Source: Rossellomorea aquimaris | GTDB lineage: Bacteria; Bacillota; Bacilli; Bacillales; Bacillaceae_B | Length of the DNA: 64,000 nucleotides | NCBI RefSeq assembly: GCF_035590735.1 | Contig: NZ_CP141595.1 | Span: forward strand, 4,127,001-4,191,000 | Direction of reading: 5' to 3' | Shown here: positions 26,105-34,853 of the stretch, piece by piece | Numbering within the stretch: the first letter of the stretch is position 1 | How the letters are laid out: every line of letters starts with the position of its first letter | Position numbers and translations under genes: made by a program | The notes under the pieces: model-generated | Database searches by the model: none | What the model saw: the letters and a program-made list of their open reading frames with translations, nothing else | What the model was told of the DNA's origin: nothing

Positions 26105-28723
26105 TTAATATCCATGAACCTCCAGTTCAAAAATACGTGCAGCCTGATCCCCTGTTTGAGTAGGTTCGTTGATCGATAAACGAACGAAGCGAGCTTCTGT
26201 CACGGGTATCGTATGCTCGGTAACAGAGGCCCGGTTATCATCCACGCTTACATTCTCTTCCCACGTTTCTCCATCCATACTTGTCTCTATCACAAAGGAT
26301 TTCGTGTTAAACGCAGGAGATTCTCCTCCTGCTTCAGCATGTTTCACGATGAATTTAGATAAATGATACGTATCCTCTAAATCCACCACCATCCACTGAT
26401 CCGTACCAAGCGCACACCATTTACTGTTATTCTCCACTACCCCATCAACAGCCTTATCTGCTGCTTCACTTGGAGCACAGGCACCACTTGATTCAGTCGC
26501 TTTATCCAAAGCAACATTTTCAATCGCATCCGCGTCTTCAGAGACGAAAATATAAGCTTGTTTCGTCATGACATCTTCGCCTGAGGTATTCCGAGCAGTC
26601 AACGTAACTGAAAATAACCCCTCCTCTGGATATTGAACAACAGGGTTTTCCTCTGAACTAACCCCCGGCTGACCGCCCTCGAACTGCCATTCCCACTCTT
26701 CAGTGACTTCTGAAGCTTCACTGAAGAATTGTATCTTATCCCCCGGGCGTATAACCGTTTGATCGACCGTAAAGTCTGCTTCCGGCTTTGGATAAGCTGG
26801 CCAGTCCATTGTGACGACACTGCCTTCTCCTCTTACAAGCTCCTCACTAACTGATACCACCTCATAAGAAGTAGATACTTCTTTTCCATCTCTTTTTAAA
26901 TCATTTAAAGCAAGGACATGATTTGGAGTTGACCCTACCCATTCTTTTGAACCATCTGAATGAATTCTGTACACCTCATAATGTTTAACTTTATCCACTT
27001 TTTTCCACGATAGCCTGACATCTGCATATAAACCATCTACAAAATCGAGTTGAGAGACCTTAAGCCCTGTTGGCTTTTGAGGCTTATCTTTTTCATCCTT
27101 ATCATTGTAAATCTTCATTTCTCCAATATGGATTTCATAATCCTCAGGTTTTTTAACCTTATCGAAGTGAAGAGATACGGATGAAAGCTGACGCCCCTTA
27201 AATTTTGTGAGATTAAACGTTTGTGTGACCCAATCTCCGCGACTCTTCTTTTTCACTTTCAATAAGGAAGTCTTATCATGATCAAAGTCTAATTGTATGT
27301 CCATCTCTGGTTTCTTTTCATCCGCTTTATACGTAATCGAAAACTCCGTGTCTTTGGTAATCTCAACATCTGTTTCATAAAGAGACAGAGTCGTCTTGCT
27401 ATTCTCATCACGCGTACCTTGAACTTTCAATGAGCTTCCACCGTAGTAAGACGTACTCCAGTCAAAGGTTGGATCCAATAATTCGCCTTCTCCTTCCACT
27501 TTCCAACGCCAAGTCGGTAAAATGTCTTGGAGACTTCGGTTATTCCACTCCCGTTCAGATAACTTTTCTCCGTCAACGGCAAAGAATTCTCCACTTCCCG
27601 TATTAAAGTTCGTCGTGAATGGAAGGGACTGAATCGTTGTCTTTTCAGAAAAATGACTTGAAATTCCTGGCCAATTCACTTCAGGATCCCCTGTCCAAAA
27701 CGCTTCTTCTTTTTGATAAAACTCGTTCATCGCACTTGACGATTTAAATGCCCAATCAGGGCGATAAATACCAAGAGATGTCCAAGGAGAACCGTCCTCC
27801 TTGAATAGGTTGTCCCAATTGACAGAGGTCTCTGTCCCATTTGCTTCCACATCAATTCCTGAATACAAATCGTATGGTGATCGTCGAATTTCCAATGCCT
27901 TCTCATACGAGCGTTCTTGACTTTCACCCCTCCACCAGAAATTCAGGAACATACTGTCGGATACACGTTGGCCCTCATCTTGCAGAAAATACGTATTCTT
28001 ATCCGTTAAATAGTTCTGCCAATCTATTTCGCCTGATTTCACCATCGAATCATACCACATAATCTCAAAGTCCTTTGGCTTATGATCCTGAAGGTAGATA
28101 AGAAACTCTTGCATCTTCTCAGCTTGTTCCTCGTCACCACCCTCGGTCTCCTGATTAATAAACCAGCCGTCAAACCCATAATATTCGGCTACTTCTAGCA
28201 ACTTGTCAGCAGCCGGGAACGACCCATCCTCCCGCTGTGTCAACATTTGATCGACCCACTCTTCTTTTCCGCCATACACTTTTGGCGGGAAAAAGACGTT
28301 TCCTAAAATCGGTACCCCGTTACGGTGGGAAGCATCAATCACATCAGCACTCGGGGGCACGATGATACCTTCTCCAGAAGAACCTGCCCAGTACACCATC
28401 ACGTCTACATATTGCCAAAAGGCAAATGTGTTCGCATAAAACGCCTCTCCTCCTTGAGAAGGTACTCCACTTGTGTGAGGGTTCAAAGCAGATAAAGCTA
28501 CAACACGTGCAGAGTCGGTACCTTCACTTGACTCTACCCGATTCGCCAGAGGAACCATGGACCGGTTGTAGGCTGCGTCCGGATCCTGATCAGGAGACCA
28601 TTCTAGCAGCCCCTCCGGAAACCAATGAGAAGAAGTGGGGCCTTCCGCCATTACTGCCATAGGAAATAAAAACAACATAAGAAACATGAGACTACTAACA
28701 ATTCTCTTATAACCATTCTTCAT
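26105..28723 (-). CDS. Secreted GH85 endo-beta-N-acetylglucosaminidase with PKD and CBM32-like modules
   Basis: Extracellular enzyme of 872 residues that cuts between the two core GlcNAc units of N-glycans, freeing Man(n)GlcNAc. Signal peptide about 1-26 (cleavage after VMA). The GH85 catalytic barrel spans about 70-400 with the Asn/Glu catalytic pair in GWFINQETEGG (N190, E192). Next come a jelly-roll-like part (about 430-560), a fibronectin-like part, a PKD domain (about 655-735, FFSEASEVTEEWEWQFEGG) and a C-terminal discoidin/CBM32-like domain (about 740-872). No LPXTG or SLH anchor, so it is released or held by its CBM. GGAGG lies 12 bases before the ATG. It stands alone between a cre-controlled promoter and its own terminator, upstream of the mannosidase operon. 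Confidence 0.92.
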   Translation of the reverse strand: MKNGYKRIVSSLMFLMLFLFPMAVMAEGPTSSHWFPEGLLEWSPDQDPDAAYNRSMVPLANRVESSEGTDSARVVALSALNPHTSGVPSQGGEAFYANTFAFWQYVDVMVYWAGSSGEGIIVPPSADVIDASHRNGVPILGNVFFPPKVYGGKEEWVDQMLTQREDGSFPAADKLLEVAEYYGFDGWFINQETEGGDEEQAEKMQEFLIYLQDHKPKDFEIMWYDSMVKSGEIDWQNYLTDKNTYFLQDEGQRVSDSMFLNFWWRGESQERSYEKALEIRRSPYDLYSGIDVEANGTETSVNWDNLFKEDGSPWTSLGIYRPDWAFKSSSAMNEFYQKEEAFWTGDPEVNWPGISSHFSEKTTIQSLPFTTNFNTGSGEFFAVDGEKLSEREWNNRSLQDILPTWRWKVEGEGELLDPTFDWSTSYYGGSSLKVQGTRDENSKTTLSLYETDVEITKDTEFSITYKADEKKPEMDIQLDFDHDKTSLLKVKKKSRGDWVTQTFNLTKFKGRQLSSVSLHFDKVKKPEDYEIHIGEMKIYNDKDEKDKPQKPTGLKVSQLDFVDGLYADVRLSWKKVDKVKHYEVYRIHSDGSKEWVGSTPNHVLALNDLKRDGKEVSTSYEVVSVSEELVRGEGSVVTMDWPAYPKPEADFTVDQTVIRPGDKIQFFSEASEVTEEWEWQFEGGQPGVSSEENPVVQYPEEGLFSVTLTARNTSGEDVMTKQAYIFVSEDADAIENVALDKATESSGACAPSEAADKAVDGVVENNSKWCALGTDQWMVVDLEDTYHLSKFIVKHAEAGGESPAFNTKSFVIETSMDGETWEENVSVDDNRASVTEHTIPVTEARFVRLSINEPTQTGDQAARIFELEVHGY

Positions 28724-28796
28724 TCTTCCACTCGACCTCCTGTTATCAATAGATCAATCCTTTTGTTGCCTCGTTCACATTCACCACCTTCATAAA

Positions 28797-28834
28797 TTTA
28801 TAACTACTATTCTCAAACTTGTTAGCGCTTACAT
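28797..28834 (-). promoter_or_regulatory. Promoter and cre box of the GH85 gene
   Basis: Minus strand: -35 CTAACA (28820-28825 complement), 17-base spacer, -10 TATAAA (28797-28802 complement). Positions 28820-28834 read ATGTAAGCGCTAACA on the minus strand, a perfect match to the cre consensus that covers the -35 box. CcpA binding there would block RNA polymerase. Confidence 0.75.
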
Positions 28835-29013
28835 TAGTTGAGAAAAGCAGTTGGATTAGATTTAATTTAGTCGAGAAGGTATGAGGAATCAATTGATTTG
28901 GAGAATGTTGTAAAGTATGAACAGTAAATCTTTAAATATTGCAGTCTATTTATTTGTCAATCTGAGAACGAATTTATGAGAAGCTGGAGGAAAAGATTCA
29001 TATGATAGGTGCT

Positions 29014-29059
29014 ATAAGGAGTTCTCTCCTTCATAAGTGTGAAGGAGAGAACTCCTTAT
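29014..29059. repeat. Perfect 20-base inverted repeat with 6-base loop
   Basis: Arms at 29014-29033 and 29040-29059 (starting ATAAGGAGTTCTCTCC) are fully complementary. No T run follows on either strand, so it is not a standard terminator. It lies in a 480-base spacer between the GNAT gene end and the GH85 promoter; apart from this, the cre promoter and the REP element the spacer shows nothing. Confidence 0.7.
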
Positions 29060-29155
29060 GAATCGGGAATTGATGATGACACAATCACTTCAAGATTAAT
29101 AGATGAAAGAAATAAGATTCATCTCCTGGATTCAACAAATTAATTGTTCAAAAAA

Positions 29156-29203
29156 GGAAGCACGAGAACCGTCCCGGTGCTTCCCCGGTGCTTCCTTCGC
29201 ATC
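29156..29203. repeat. REP-like element (GAACCGTCCC type)
   Basis: GGAAGCACGAGAACCGTCCC followed by GGTGCTTCC twice. The outer GGAAGCAC and GGTGCTTCC pair into a hairpin around the GAACCGTCCC core (29166-29175). It is the leftmost member of a family spread to about 54.7 kb. Confidence 0.75.
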
Positions 29204-29206
29204 TGC

Positions 29207-29896
29207 TTATCCCTTCCCGTATACAACACTGTCATCTGATTCGAGTGATATTCCACGCCATCCAGCTTTTAGAATTTCCTGCTGTTTAAAGACATCAGCT
29301 ATCGGTACTATCTCCACTTTGTAAATCTCTCTTTCACCTTTGCCATCAAGTCGTTTGACGAAGATGTAGCGCAGTTGCTGGTTGTATTTGTGTTTCAGGG
29401 CTTTGATTTGCATGCCTTGTTTGAATTTGTCTTTCATGCTTGGAATATTGAAGGGAGCGACAGTGCAGGCGACATAGGTGAAGGTCTGGTCTAAGTTCTT
29501 CATTTCATCCATGATCAGGTACGCCAATGTCTGCTGGAGGCGGTTCCCTCTGTACACCGGATGTACGACCGATATTTCCTGATAGATGACCTGTGGAAGC
29601 TCCTCAGCGGCCAACCCGATATCATGGCCAAGATGCTCATCATCTATGGGAGGGATCAACAAAGCGCGGAAAGCGATGAGTCCACTCCTTGTGAAGGCAC
29701 CAATCATCAGTCCATTCCCCTCCAGTATATAAATGAATTCCTCTTGACTCAGGGGCTGAAGAGACGATTTTTCATTGAGCTCCTCCACCACGGTCTCCTG
29801 CAGATCGAGTATTTGCCGTAAATGCTCCCTCCCCAACACACGCACTGTATAAGGTTCGTCTGTCTTTTCCAAAACGCCTTCGAATAGTTGCTCCAT
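29207..29896 (-). CDS. GNAT-fold acetyltransferase-like protein
   Basis: Protein of 229 residues with GNAT character: ILEGNGLMIGAFTRSGLIAFRALLIPP (central strands) and the acetyl-CoA-binding turn SVVHPVYRGNRLQQTLAYLIMDEMK (V/P-x-R-G-N-x-L). It starts 14 bases after the epimerase stop with AGAGG before the ATG, so both are one operon. Its substrate is unknown; by context it may acylate an amino acid or peptide made available by the epimerase. Confidence 0.75.
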   Translation of the reverse strand: MEQLFEGVLEKTDEPYTVRVLGREHLRQILDLQETVVEELNEKSSLQPLSQEEFIYILEGNGLMIGAFTRSGLIAFRALLIPPIDDEHLGHDIGLAAEELPQVIYQEISVVHPVYRGNRLQQTLAYLIMDEMKNLDQTFTYVACTVAPFNIPSMKDKFKQGMQIKALKHKYNQQLRYIFVKRLDGKGEREIYKVEIVPIADVFKQQEILKAGWRGISLESDDSVVYGKG

Positions 29897-29909
29897 CCTT
29901 TACCTCTCC

Positions 29910-31019
29910 TTACTCTATGTCACTTGTATAACGGGTCAATTCTTTCAATATCCCTTTATCCACTTTCACCCCAAGTCCCGATTTTTCCTTCAGGCGGATG
30001 AATGGAATATCATATTGGAGATCCCCGATATCCTTGGAAAACTTAATCGGACCAGTCAATTCTACACTCGTGATCGCTTTTTTGGAAAACGCGACGTGGA
30101 ATCCAGCCGCTGAAGCGATAGATGATTCCACCATCGACCCTACCTGGCATTCCATCCCCGCCATCTCGGCCATGTGAGTGAGCTTGACTGCAGGATAAAT
30201 TCCTCCGCATTTCATCAATTTAATATTCACTTTATCCGCTGCCTGCTTTTGGATGATATCACGCATCTCACGTGTTCCCTTTAAACCTTCGTCAATCATC
30301 AGAGGGAGAGTGGTCATCGACTTGATCCTGACCATGCCTTCGATATCATCGGCTGCTACAGGCTGCTCGAGCCAATCGATGCCCAGTTCTTCAAGAAAGC
30401 GAATGGCCTTCAAAGTACGACTGCTGTTCATCCATCCCTGGTTCACGTCTACCCGGATCGGTACATTATGGCCCACTCGTTCCCGGACCGCCCTGATCCG
30501 CTCAATATCCTGGTCGATAGCTGTCCCGACCTTCATCTTAAGTGATGCGAAACCCGCTTCAATCATCCTGGCCGCTTCCTCTGCCATTTGCGCCGGCTCT
30601 GTTATACTTAACACGTGGGTCAAGGGAAACGATTCATGGTAGCGTCCGCCCAACAGCTGATAAACCGGCTGGTCCAATGCTTTTCCCATAATGTCGTAAC
30701 AGGCGATATCAATGGCCGCCTTAGCAGCAGGAGCGTTGTAGATCGCTTGATCCATCAGTTCATGGATCTTCTCGATTTGAAAAGGGTCGCGGCCGATCAA
30801 TGCCGGGGCAAGCGTATATTTGAGCACCTGGAAGGTACTTTCCCATGTCTCCCCGGTCACATGCTCATCAGCAACGGATTCGCCATACCCGATGATCCCC
30901 TCATCCGTCTCCAACTCGACGATAATGGAAGGCATGTCATCGTACGTATGATAACTGACAATGAAAGGCTCTTTAAGCGGAAGTCTTATGGCATACAAAT
31001 TGATTTTCTTTATGATCAT
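29910..31019 (-). CDS. Enolase-superfamily dipeptide epimerase / muconate cycloisomerase-like enzyme
   Basis: Metal-dependent enzyme of 369 residues. The N-terminal capping domain (about 1-120) is followed by the barrel with the KxK base pair ASLKMKVG, metal ligands in RVDVNQGW, WLEQPV and MIDEGLKG, and the opposite Lys in VNIKLMKCGG. This arrangement fits the L-Ala-D/L-Glu epimerase (YkfB), N-succinylamino acid racemase and OSBS group. It is divergent from its putative regulator and followed by a GNAT gene. An acylamino-acid racemase role would make sense of the GNAT neighbour; muropeptide recycling is the other main option. Confidence 0.82.
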   Translation of the reverse strand: MIIKKINLYAIRLPLKEPFIVSYHTYDDMPSIIVELETDEGIIGYGESVADEHVTGETWESTFQVLKYTLAPALIGRDPFQIEKIHELMDQAIYNAPAAKAAIDIACYDIMGKALDQPVYQLLGGRYHESFPLTHVLSITEPAQMAEEAARMIEAGFASLKMKVGTAIDQDIERIRAVRERVGHNVPIRVDVNQGWMNSSRTLKAIRFLEELGIDWLEQPVAADDIEGMVRIKSMTTLPLMIDEGLKGTREMRDIIQKQAADKVNIKLMKCGGIYPAVKLTHMAEMAGMECQVGSMVESSIASAAGFHVAFSKKAITSVELTGPIKFSKDIGDLQYDIPFIRLKEKSGLGVKVDKGILKELTRYTSDIE

Positions 31020-31064
31020 ATCAAACTCACTCCTATTCTTCTAACATCTTTTCGCTGGGATTGG

Positions 31065-31092
31065 TATAATGTCGTTATATAGTCGTTATTAA
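31065..31092. promoter_or_regulatory. Promoter -10 and candidate operator of divergent regulator/epimerase genes
   Basis: TATAAT at 31065-31070 on the plus strand is followed at once by GTCGTTATATAGTCGTTAT (from 31071), which has two GTCGTTAT direct repeats over the likely +1. A near copy stands at 33838-33856 before nhaC. This suits a repressor site for the 31107-32363 product. Confidence 0.6.
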
Positions 31093-31106
31093 GGAAAGGA
31101 GAACCT

Positions 31107-32363
31107 ATGAAAACGAAAATCGCCCTGGTCGGTTCAAAGGATTTCACCCATCATGTGGCAACTGCCATTGCGCCTGACCTTCCCGACATTGACATAATTC
31201 CCTACGTCTACACAGAACCCACGGAAGCAAGCAAGCTGCTGACATCTATCACTCCATGCGATGCGCTATTATTTTCCGGGGCGCTGCCATACTTTTTTTC
31301 AAAAGAGGCATGGAACTCCATTACCATTCCTGTTCTTTACCTTGAGCAGGATGAAACTGCGCTGGTCACCTCTTTACTATATATCCTGCACCATCACGGT
31401 ATACAGCCCCAGAGGGTATCGATTGATTTGATGGATACCTCCATCATCGATCATGTTGCATCGGACCTGCATCTCAAGAATCCGCCCCGCCATGTGATGG
31501 ACTGTAAGGAACGCCTGCCCCACCACTTCGACATCAGAGAATTCACGGAATTTCACAGACACCTATATGAATCAGGTGAGACGAAGCTTGCCTTGACGAG
31601 CATCCATGCGGTGTATGATCAGCTGATTCAATTGGATATTCCCTGCATGAGAATGATTGATCCAACAAAGTCGGTTATACGTACGATCCATGAAGCAGTT
31701 TCCCAAGCAGAGCTGTCTAAAAGAAAAGCAGCCACGATCGCAGCTGCCACTATTTCCTTACATGATGAAAGAAACCATCTTCCTCTTGAATCCCTGGCCC
31801 ACCTGATGAAAGGGAATCTCCAGAGTGAGGAAGATTCCTATATAATCTACAGCAATAGAGGAAGCATCGAAGCTTTCCTGGAAACCGATGAATTCTCCAT
31901 TTTATTCGAGAATGGATATAGCATTCACATCGGATTCGGTTATGGAGACACCGGACAACAGGCAAGGGCAAACGCAGAGGCAGCTCTGTCATTTGCAGAA
32001 CAGAACAAGGCCGATAGCTGCGCTTTTATCTTAAATGAAGAAAAAGAACTGTCCGGTCCTTACCCTGCACAAACGAGAAAGCAACAATTGAAGAATAATC
32101 ATCCCAACTCGCTGACACTTGCGAAACAATTGAAAATGAGCCCTGCCAATTTGTCCAAGCTCATTCAATTCCAACAATCCCGTTCCTCCCGGGAGTTCAC
32201 GGCTGCAGAGCTGGCGGATTACCTTCAAATCACACGGCGCTCATCGGAACGGATCTTAAAGAAGCTGGTCGACAACGGGGCAGCCAAAATCACCGGAGAA
32301 GAAATGACCTATTCCCAAGGAAGGCCCCGAGCCATCTATGAATTGACCTTCCCCATCTATTGA
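31107..32363 (+). CDS. Transcriptional regulator with degenerate-GGDEF-like core and C-terminal winged helix
   Basis: Protein of 418 residues, no signal or membrane segments. Residues 1-190 resemble a sensory Rossmann-like domain; about 210-320 has a GGDEF-like stretch (IHIGFGYGDTGQQARANAEAALSFAEQ) as in CdaR/PucR-type regulators; two HTH-like parts follow (LTLAKQLKMSPANLSKLIQF and FTAAELADYLQITRRSSERILKKLVDNG). AAAGGAG precedes the ATG. It is divergent from the epimerase operon and converges with nhaC, whose upstream region shares its operator. Effector unknown. Confidence 0.75.
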   Translation: MKTKIALVGSKDFTHHVATAIAPDLPDIDIIPYVYTEPTEASKLLTSITPCDALLFSGALPYFFSKEAWNSITIPVLYLEQDETALVTSLLYILHHHGIQPQRVSIDLMDTSIIDHVASDLHLKNPPRHVMDCKERLPHHFDIREFTEFHRHLYESGETKLALTSIHAVYDQLIQLDIPCMRMIDPTKSVIRTIHEAVSQAELSKRKAATIAAATISLHDERNHLPLESLAHLMKGNLQSEEDSYIIYSNRGSIEAFLETDEFSILFENGYSIHIGFGYGDTGQQARANAEAALSFAEQNKADSCAFILNEEKELSGPYPAQTRKQQLKNNHPNSLTLAKQLKMSPANLSKLIQFQQSRSSREFTAAELADYLQITRRSSERILKKLVDNGAAKITGEEMTYSQGRPRAIYELTFPIY

Positions 32364-32368
32364 GCACA

Positions 32369-33790
32369 TCAGGAGGAGATCGTCGCATCCTCCTGTTCCG
32401 CTGCCTTCATTTCCGTCTCACTCAGCTTTTCAATGGTGAAGCCGGTAAATGAGTAGATAATGGAAATGACCGGTACAACGAAATTCAGTACTGCATAAGG
32501 GGCGTACTCAAATGCATGAACACCGAGAGTCCCCAATATGAACACCCCGCACGTGTTCCATGGGATGAAAACCGACGTCAACGTCCCGCCATCCTCCAGA
32601 GCCCGGGACAGATTCTTCGAATGCAGTCCTTTTTCTTTATAAGCATTGGCATACATTCGGGAAGGAACGACTACCGAAATATACTGTTCTGAACAGGAAG
32701 CATTGGTGGCAAAGCACGAAACGACAGTGGACGCCACAAGACCCTTAGCTGTTTTGGTCACCTTCAGGATCTGATTGACAATCGCCGACAGCATGCCCGT
32801 ATGCTCGAGGATCCCCCCGAAGGTCATGGCAACGATCGTCATGGATACTGTGTACATCATCGAATCAAGTCCGCCCCGGGAAAATAAATCATCCACCATC
32901 GTATTCCCCGTTTCAATCACATACCCGCTTTGCAGGGCTGAAACCGCATCTGCAAACGAATCACCCTGAATAAATACCTGAGCTCCAACCCCCAGGACAA
33001 TTCCCACTATCAAGGCTGGGATGGCCGGAACCTTTCGCGCTACGAGCACAATGACAAGAAGCGGCACAATCAAAAGAAAAGGTGACACGACAAAGCTGTT
33101 CTGTAGAACGCCGATCGTTCCCTCGATTTCTGCCGTATCGACCCCGTTCTTTCCAAAATCCCTACCGAGATAGGAATATACTAGAAGGGCGATGACAAAC
33201 CCAGGAATGGTCGTGTATAGCATATGCCGGATATGTACAAACAGATTGGTGTTGGTCAGTCCCGAAGCAAGGTTCGTCGTATCCGACAACGGCGACATTT
33301 TATCACCGAAATAAGCCCCTGAAATGATGGCACCGGCTATCATCGGAGCTGGGATCCCCATGCTCATCCCGATTCCCATGCCGGCCACCCCGATCGTCCC
33401 CATCGTCGACCACGAGCTCCCGATGGCAAGGGAGACAATCGCGCAGATCACCGCAATGGACAGGAGAAAAAGGGATGGAGTGATCATTTTCAACCCGTAA
33501 TAAATCATTGTCGCCACAACGCCCCCTCCAATCCAGGCACCGATCGTCAGTCCGACCAGCATAATAATGACAACGGCCGGAAGTGCAAGGCGAATCCCCT
33601 TATACATCGCCTCCTCAATCTCTTTCCACTTGAACCCGGCAAACCAGGCAACAAGCGCTGCCGTGGTCGTCCCAATGATAAGCGGGATGTGCGGCCCCTG
33701 CTCCAACACCACGATCGTAATGGCCATGACCGTGATCATGACGAGGAGCGGAATGATCGCCAACCCAAAAGACATTTCCTTCTTCTTCAT
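32369..33790 (-). CDS. nhaC: NhaC-family Na+/H+ antiporter
   Basis: Integral membrane transporter of 473 residues with about 11-12 spans. NhaC marks: SSWSTMGTIGVAGMGIGMSMGIP, ISGAYFGDKMSPLSDTTNLASG and TNASCSEQYISVVVPSRMY. The family exchanges Na+ for H+ and some members exchange organic acids (MleN, malate/lactate), so transport of the product of the neighbouring enzymes is possible. GGGGG lies before the ATG at 33790. The stop is only 5 bases from that of the convergent regulator. Confidence 0.9.
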   Translation of the reverse strand: MKKKEMSFGLAIIPLLVMITVMAITIVVLEQGPHIPLIIGTTTAALVAWFAGFKWKEIEEAMYKGIRLALPAVVIIMLVGLTIGAWIGGGVVATMIYYGLKMITPSLFLLSIAVICAIVSLAIGSSWSTMGTIGVAGMGIGMSMGIPAPMIAGAIISGAYFGDKMSPLSDTTNLASGLTNTNLFVHIRHMLYTTIPGFVIALLVYSYLGRDFGKNGVDTAEIEGTIGVLQNSFVVSPFLLIVPLLVIVLVARKVPAIPALIVGIVLGVGAQVFIQGDSFADAVSALQSGYVIETGNTMVDDLFSRGGLDSMMYTVSMTIVAMTFGGILEHTGMLSAIVNQILKVTKTAKGLVASTVVSCFATNASCSEQYISVVVPSRMYANAYKEKGLHSKNLSRALEDGGTLTSVFIPWNTCGVFILGTLGVHAFEYAPYAVLNFVVPVISIIYSFTGFTIEKLSETEMKAAEQEDATISS

Positions 33791-33837
33791 CCTAAATCCC
33801 CCTTGTAATCCCCTTTGTTTTTAGACAATTTTAAATT

Positions 33838-33891
33838 GTCGCTAAATAGACGTTATATAAGTACTATAATGGGAGAGCGGGTAGTCGTCAA
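33838..33891 (-). promoter_or_regulatory. nhaC promoter with shared operator
   Basis: Minus strand: -35 TTGACG (33886-33891 complement), 17-base spacer, -10 TATAGT (33863-33868 complement). The likely +1 falls within 33838-33860 (GTCGCTAAATAGACGTTAT on the plus strand), which matches the operator before the regulator/epimerase pair at about 16 of 19 positions. Confidence 0.7.
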
Positions 33892-33964
33892 TCGGATTTT
33901 GGTAGGGTTTAAACGGGAGGCAAATAGAACGGTTTTGGGGGAGCCCACTGAATTCCAGGAAGCA

Positions 33965-34050
33965 GGGGAAGCAGGGGGACGGTTCTTCTGCTTCTAAAAA
34001 CACTATTATAATTGCATTAAAAGGAAGCAAGAGAACCGTCCCCTTGCTCC
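33965..34050. repeat. Inverted pair of REP-like elements beside the transposase
   Basis: One unit has core GGGACGGTTC (33976-33985) flanked by GGAAGCAG and CTGCTTC; the other, 47 bases on, has GAACCGTCCC (34033-34042). The two are in opposite orientation, as in REPIN doublets. They lie just downstream of the RAYT transposase gene. Confidence 0.8.
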
Positions 34051-34079
34051 ACTTTGCTCGACTTGCTCCATTGCTCCGT

Positions 34080-34853
34080 CTATACCTTAAACACCAGACT
34101 CGGAGAAACCCCAAGAATTCTGGCAGCCTGTCGCTGGGAAAGTCCGTGTATCCCTTTTACGTTTCTGAGTATTGTATTTCTCTCTTCACTGGACAAGCTT
34201 TTCACTTGTGGAATTTCATAAGAACCGAGGCACTTTATGATTTCCACTCTTGCCTCATCATCGGTTAATCTTCTGACGGAATTCTCATCCAAGCATTGAT
34301 CATCGTTTTTTCTTTCGTTAAATTCTATAAACTTAGTTTGGGCAATGGATAAATGGGGAGAAAACATATTTAATAAATAGTGGGGGTCAAGCAGAGATGG
34401 GGGATAGACCGTCTTCCCGTAGTACCCCAGGCAGCTGCTCCACTTCCATTCATGTGGGCTCCAGACAATACCTGCCTTTATGGGATTCTGGTGAATATAT
34501 CTTGTGACAGTCAAAAAATACATGCGGTTTTCTACATTTTCACTTTTGAACCGATCCTGGAAGAGGTGACCGGTCGTACTGTATTTGTAATTGTAATAAT
34601 GAGCATAACTTATCCCCACCCGTTTCATTACAAGTGAAATACTTTCACTTTCCTCCTTCATCAACAAGTGAACATGATTTCCCATCAGGCACCATGCGTA
34701 CATCCTAAAGCCTGATTCGCTTTTATATTTCCTCAAGATATCCAGGTATTTTATGCGATCGCGATCATCGTGAAAAATTTCCTGTTTGTTAGCTCCCCTC
34801 ACAATGACATGATACACTCCCGTTTTACTTCTCCTTCTTGCATGCCGAGGCAT
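34080..34853 (-). CDS. REP-associated tyrosine transposase (RAYT, Y1/IS200-like)
   Basis: Single-strand DNA transposase of 257 residues. HUH metal site in LMGNHVHLLMKEE, catalytic Tyr region MKRVGISYAHYYNYKY, and the RAYT-typical RDRIKYLDILRKYK, TGHLFQDRFKSE and YIHQNPIKAGIV. The C-terminus adds a HTH-like helix set (GLSQRQAARILGVSPSLV). AAGGAGG precedes the ATG at 34853. REP-like elements lie on both sides (33965-34050, 35070-35157). Known RAYTs do not behave as ordinary insertion sequences but spread REP palindromes; the many related palindromes in this window suggest this protein or a relative mobilises them. Confidence 0.92.
   Translation of the reverse strand: MPRHARRRSKTGVYHVIVRGANKQEIFHDDRDRIKYLDILRKYKSESGFRMYAWCLMGNHVHLLMKEESESISLVMKRVGISYAHYYNYKYSTTGHLFQDRFKSENVENRMYFLTVTRYIHQNPIKAGIVWSPHEWKWSSCLGYYGKTVYPPSLLDPHYLLNMFSPHLSIAQTKFIEFNERKNDDQCLDENSVRRLTDDEARVEIIKCLGSYEIPQVKSLSSEERNTILRNVKGIHGLSQRQAARILGVSPSLVFKV

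Noticed and set aside
26105..28723. GH85 gene considered as GH18 chitinase/endoglycosidase
   Set aside because: The DxxDxDxE motif of GH18 is absent, while the Asn/Glu pair in GWFINQE and the N-terminal region fit GH85.
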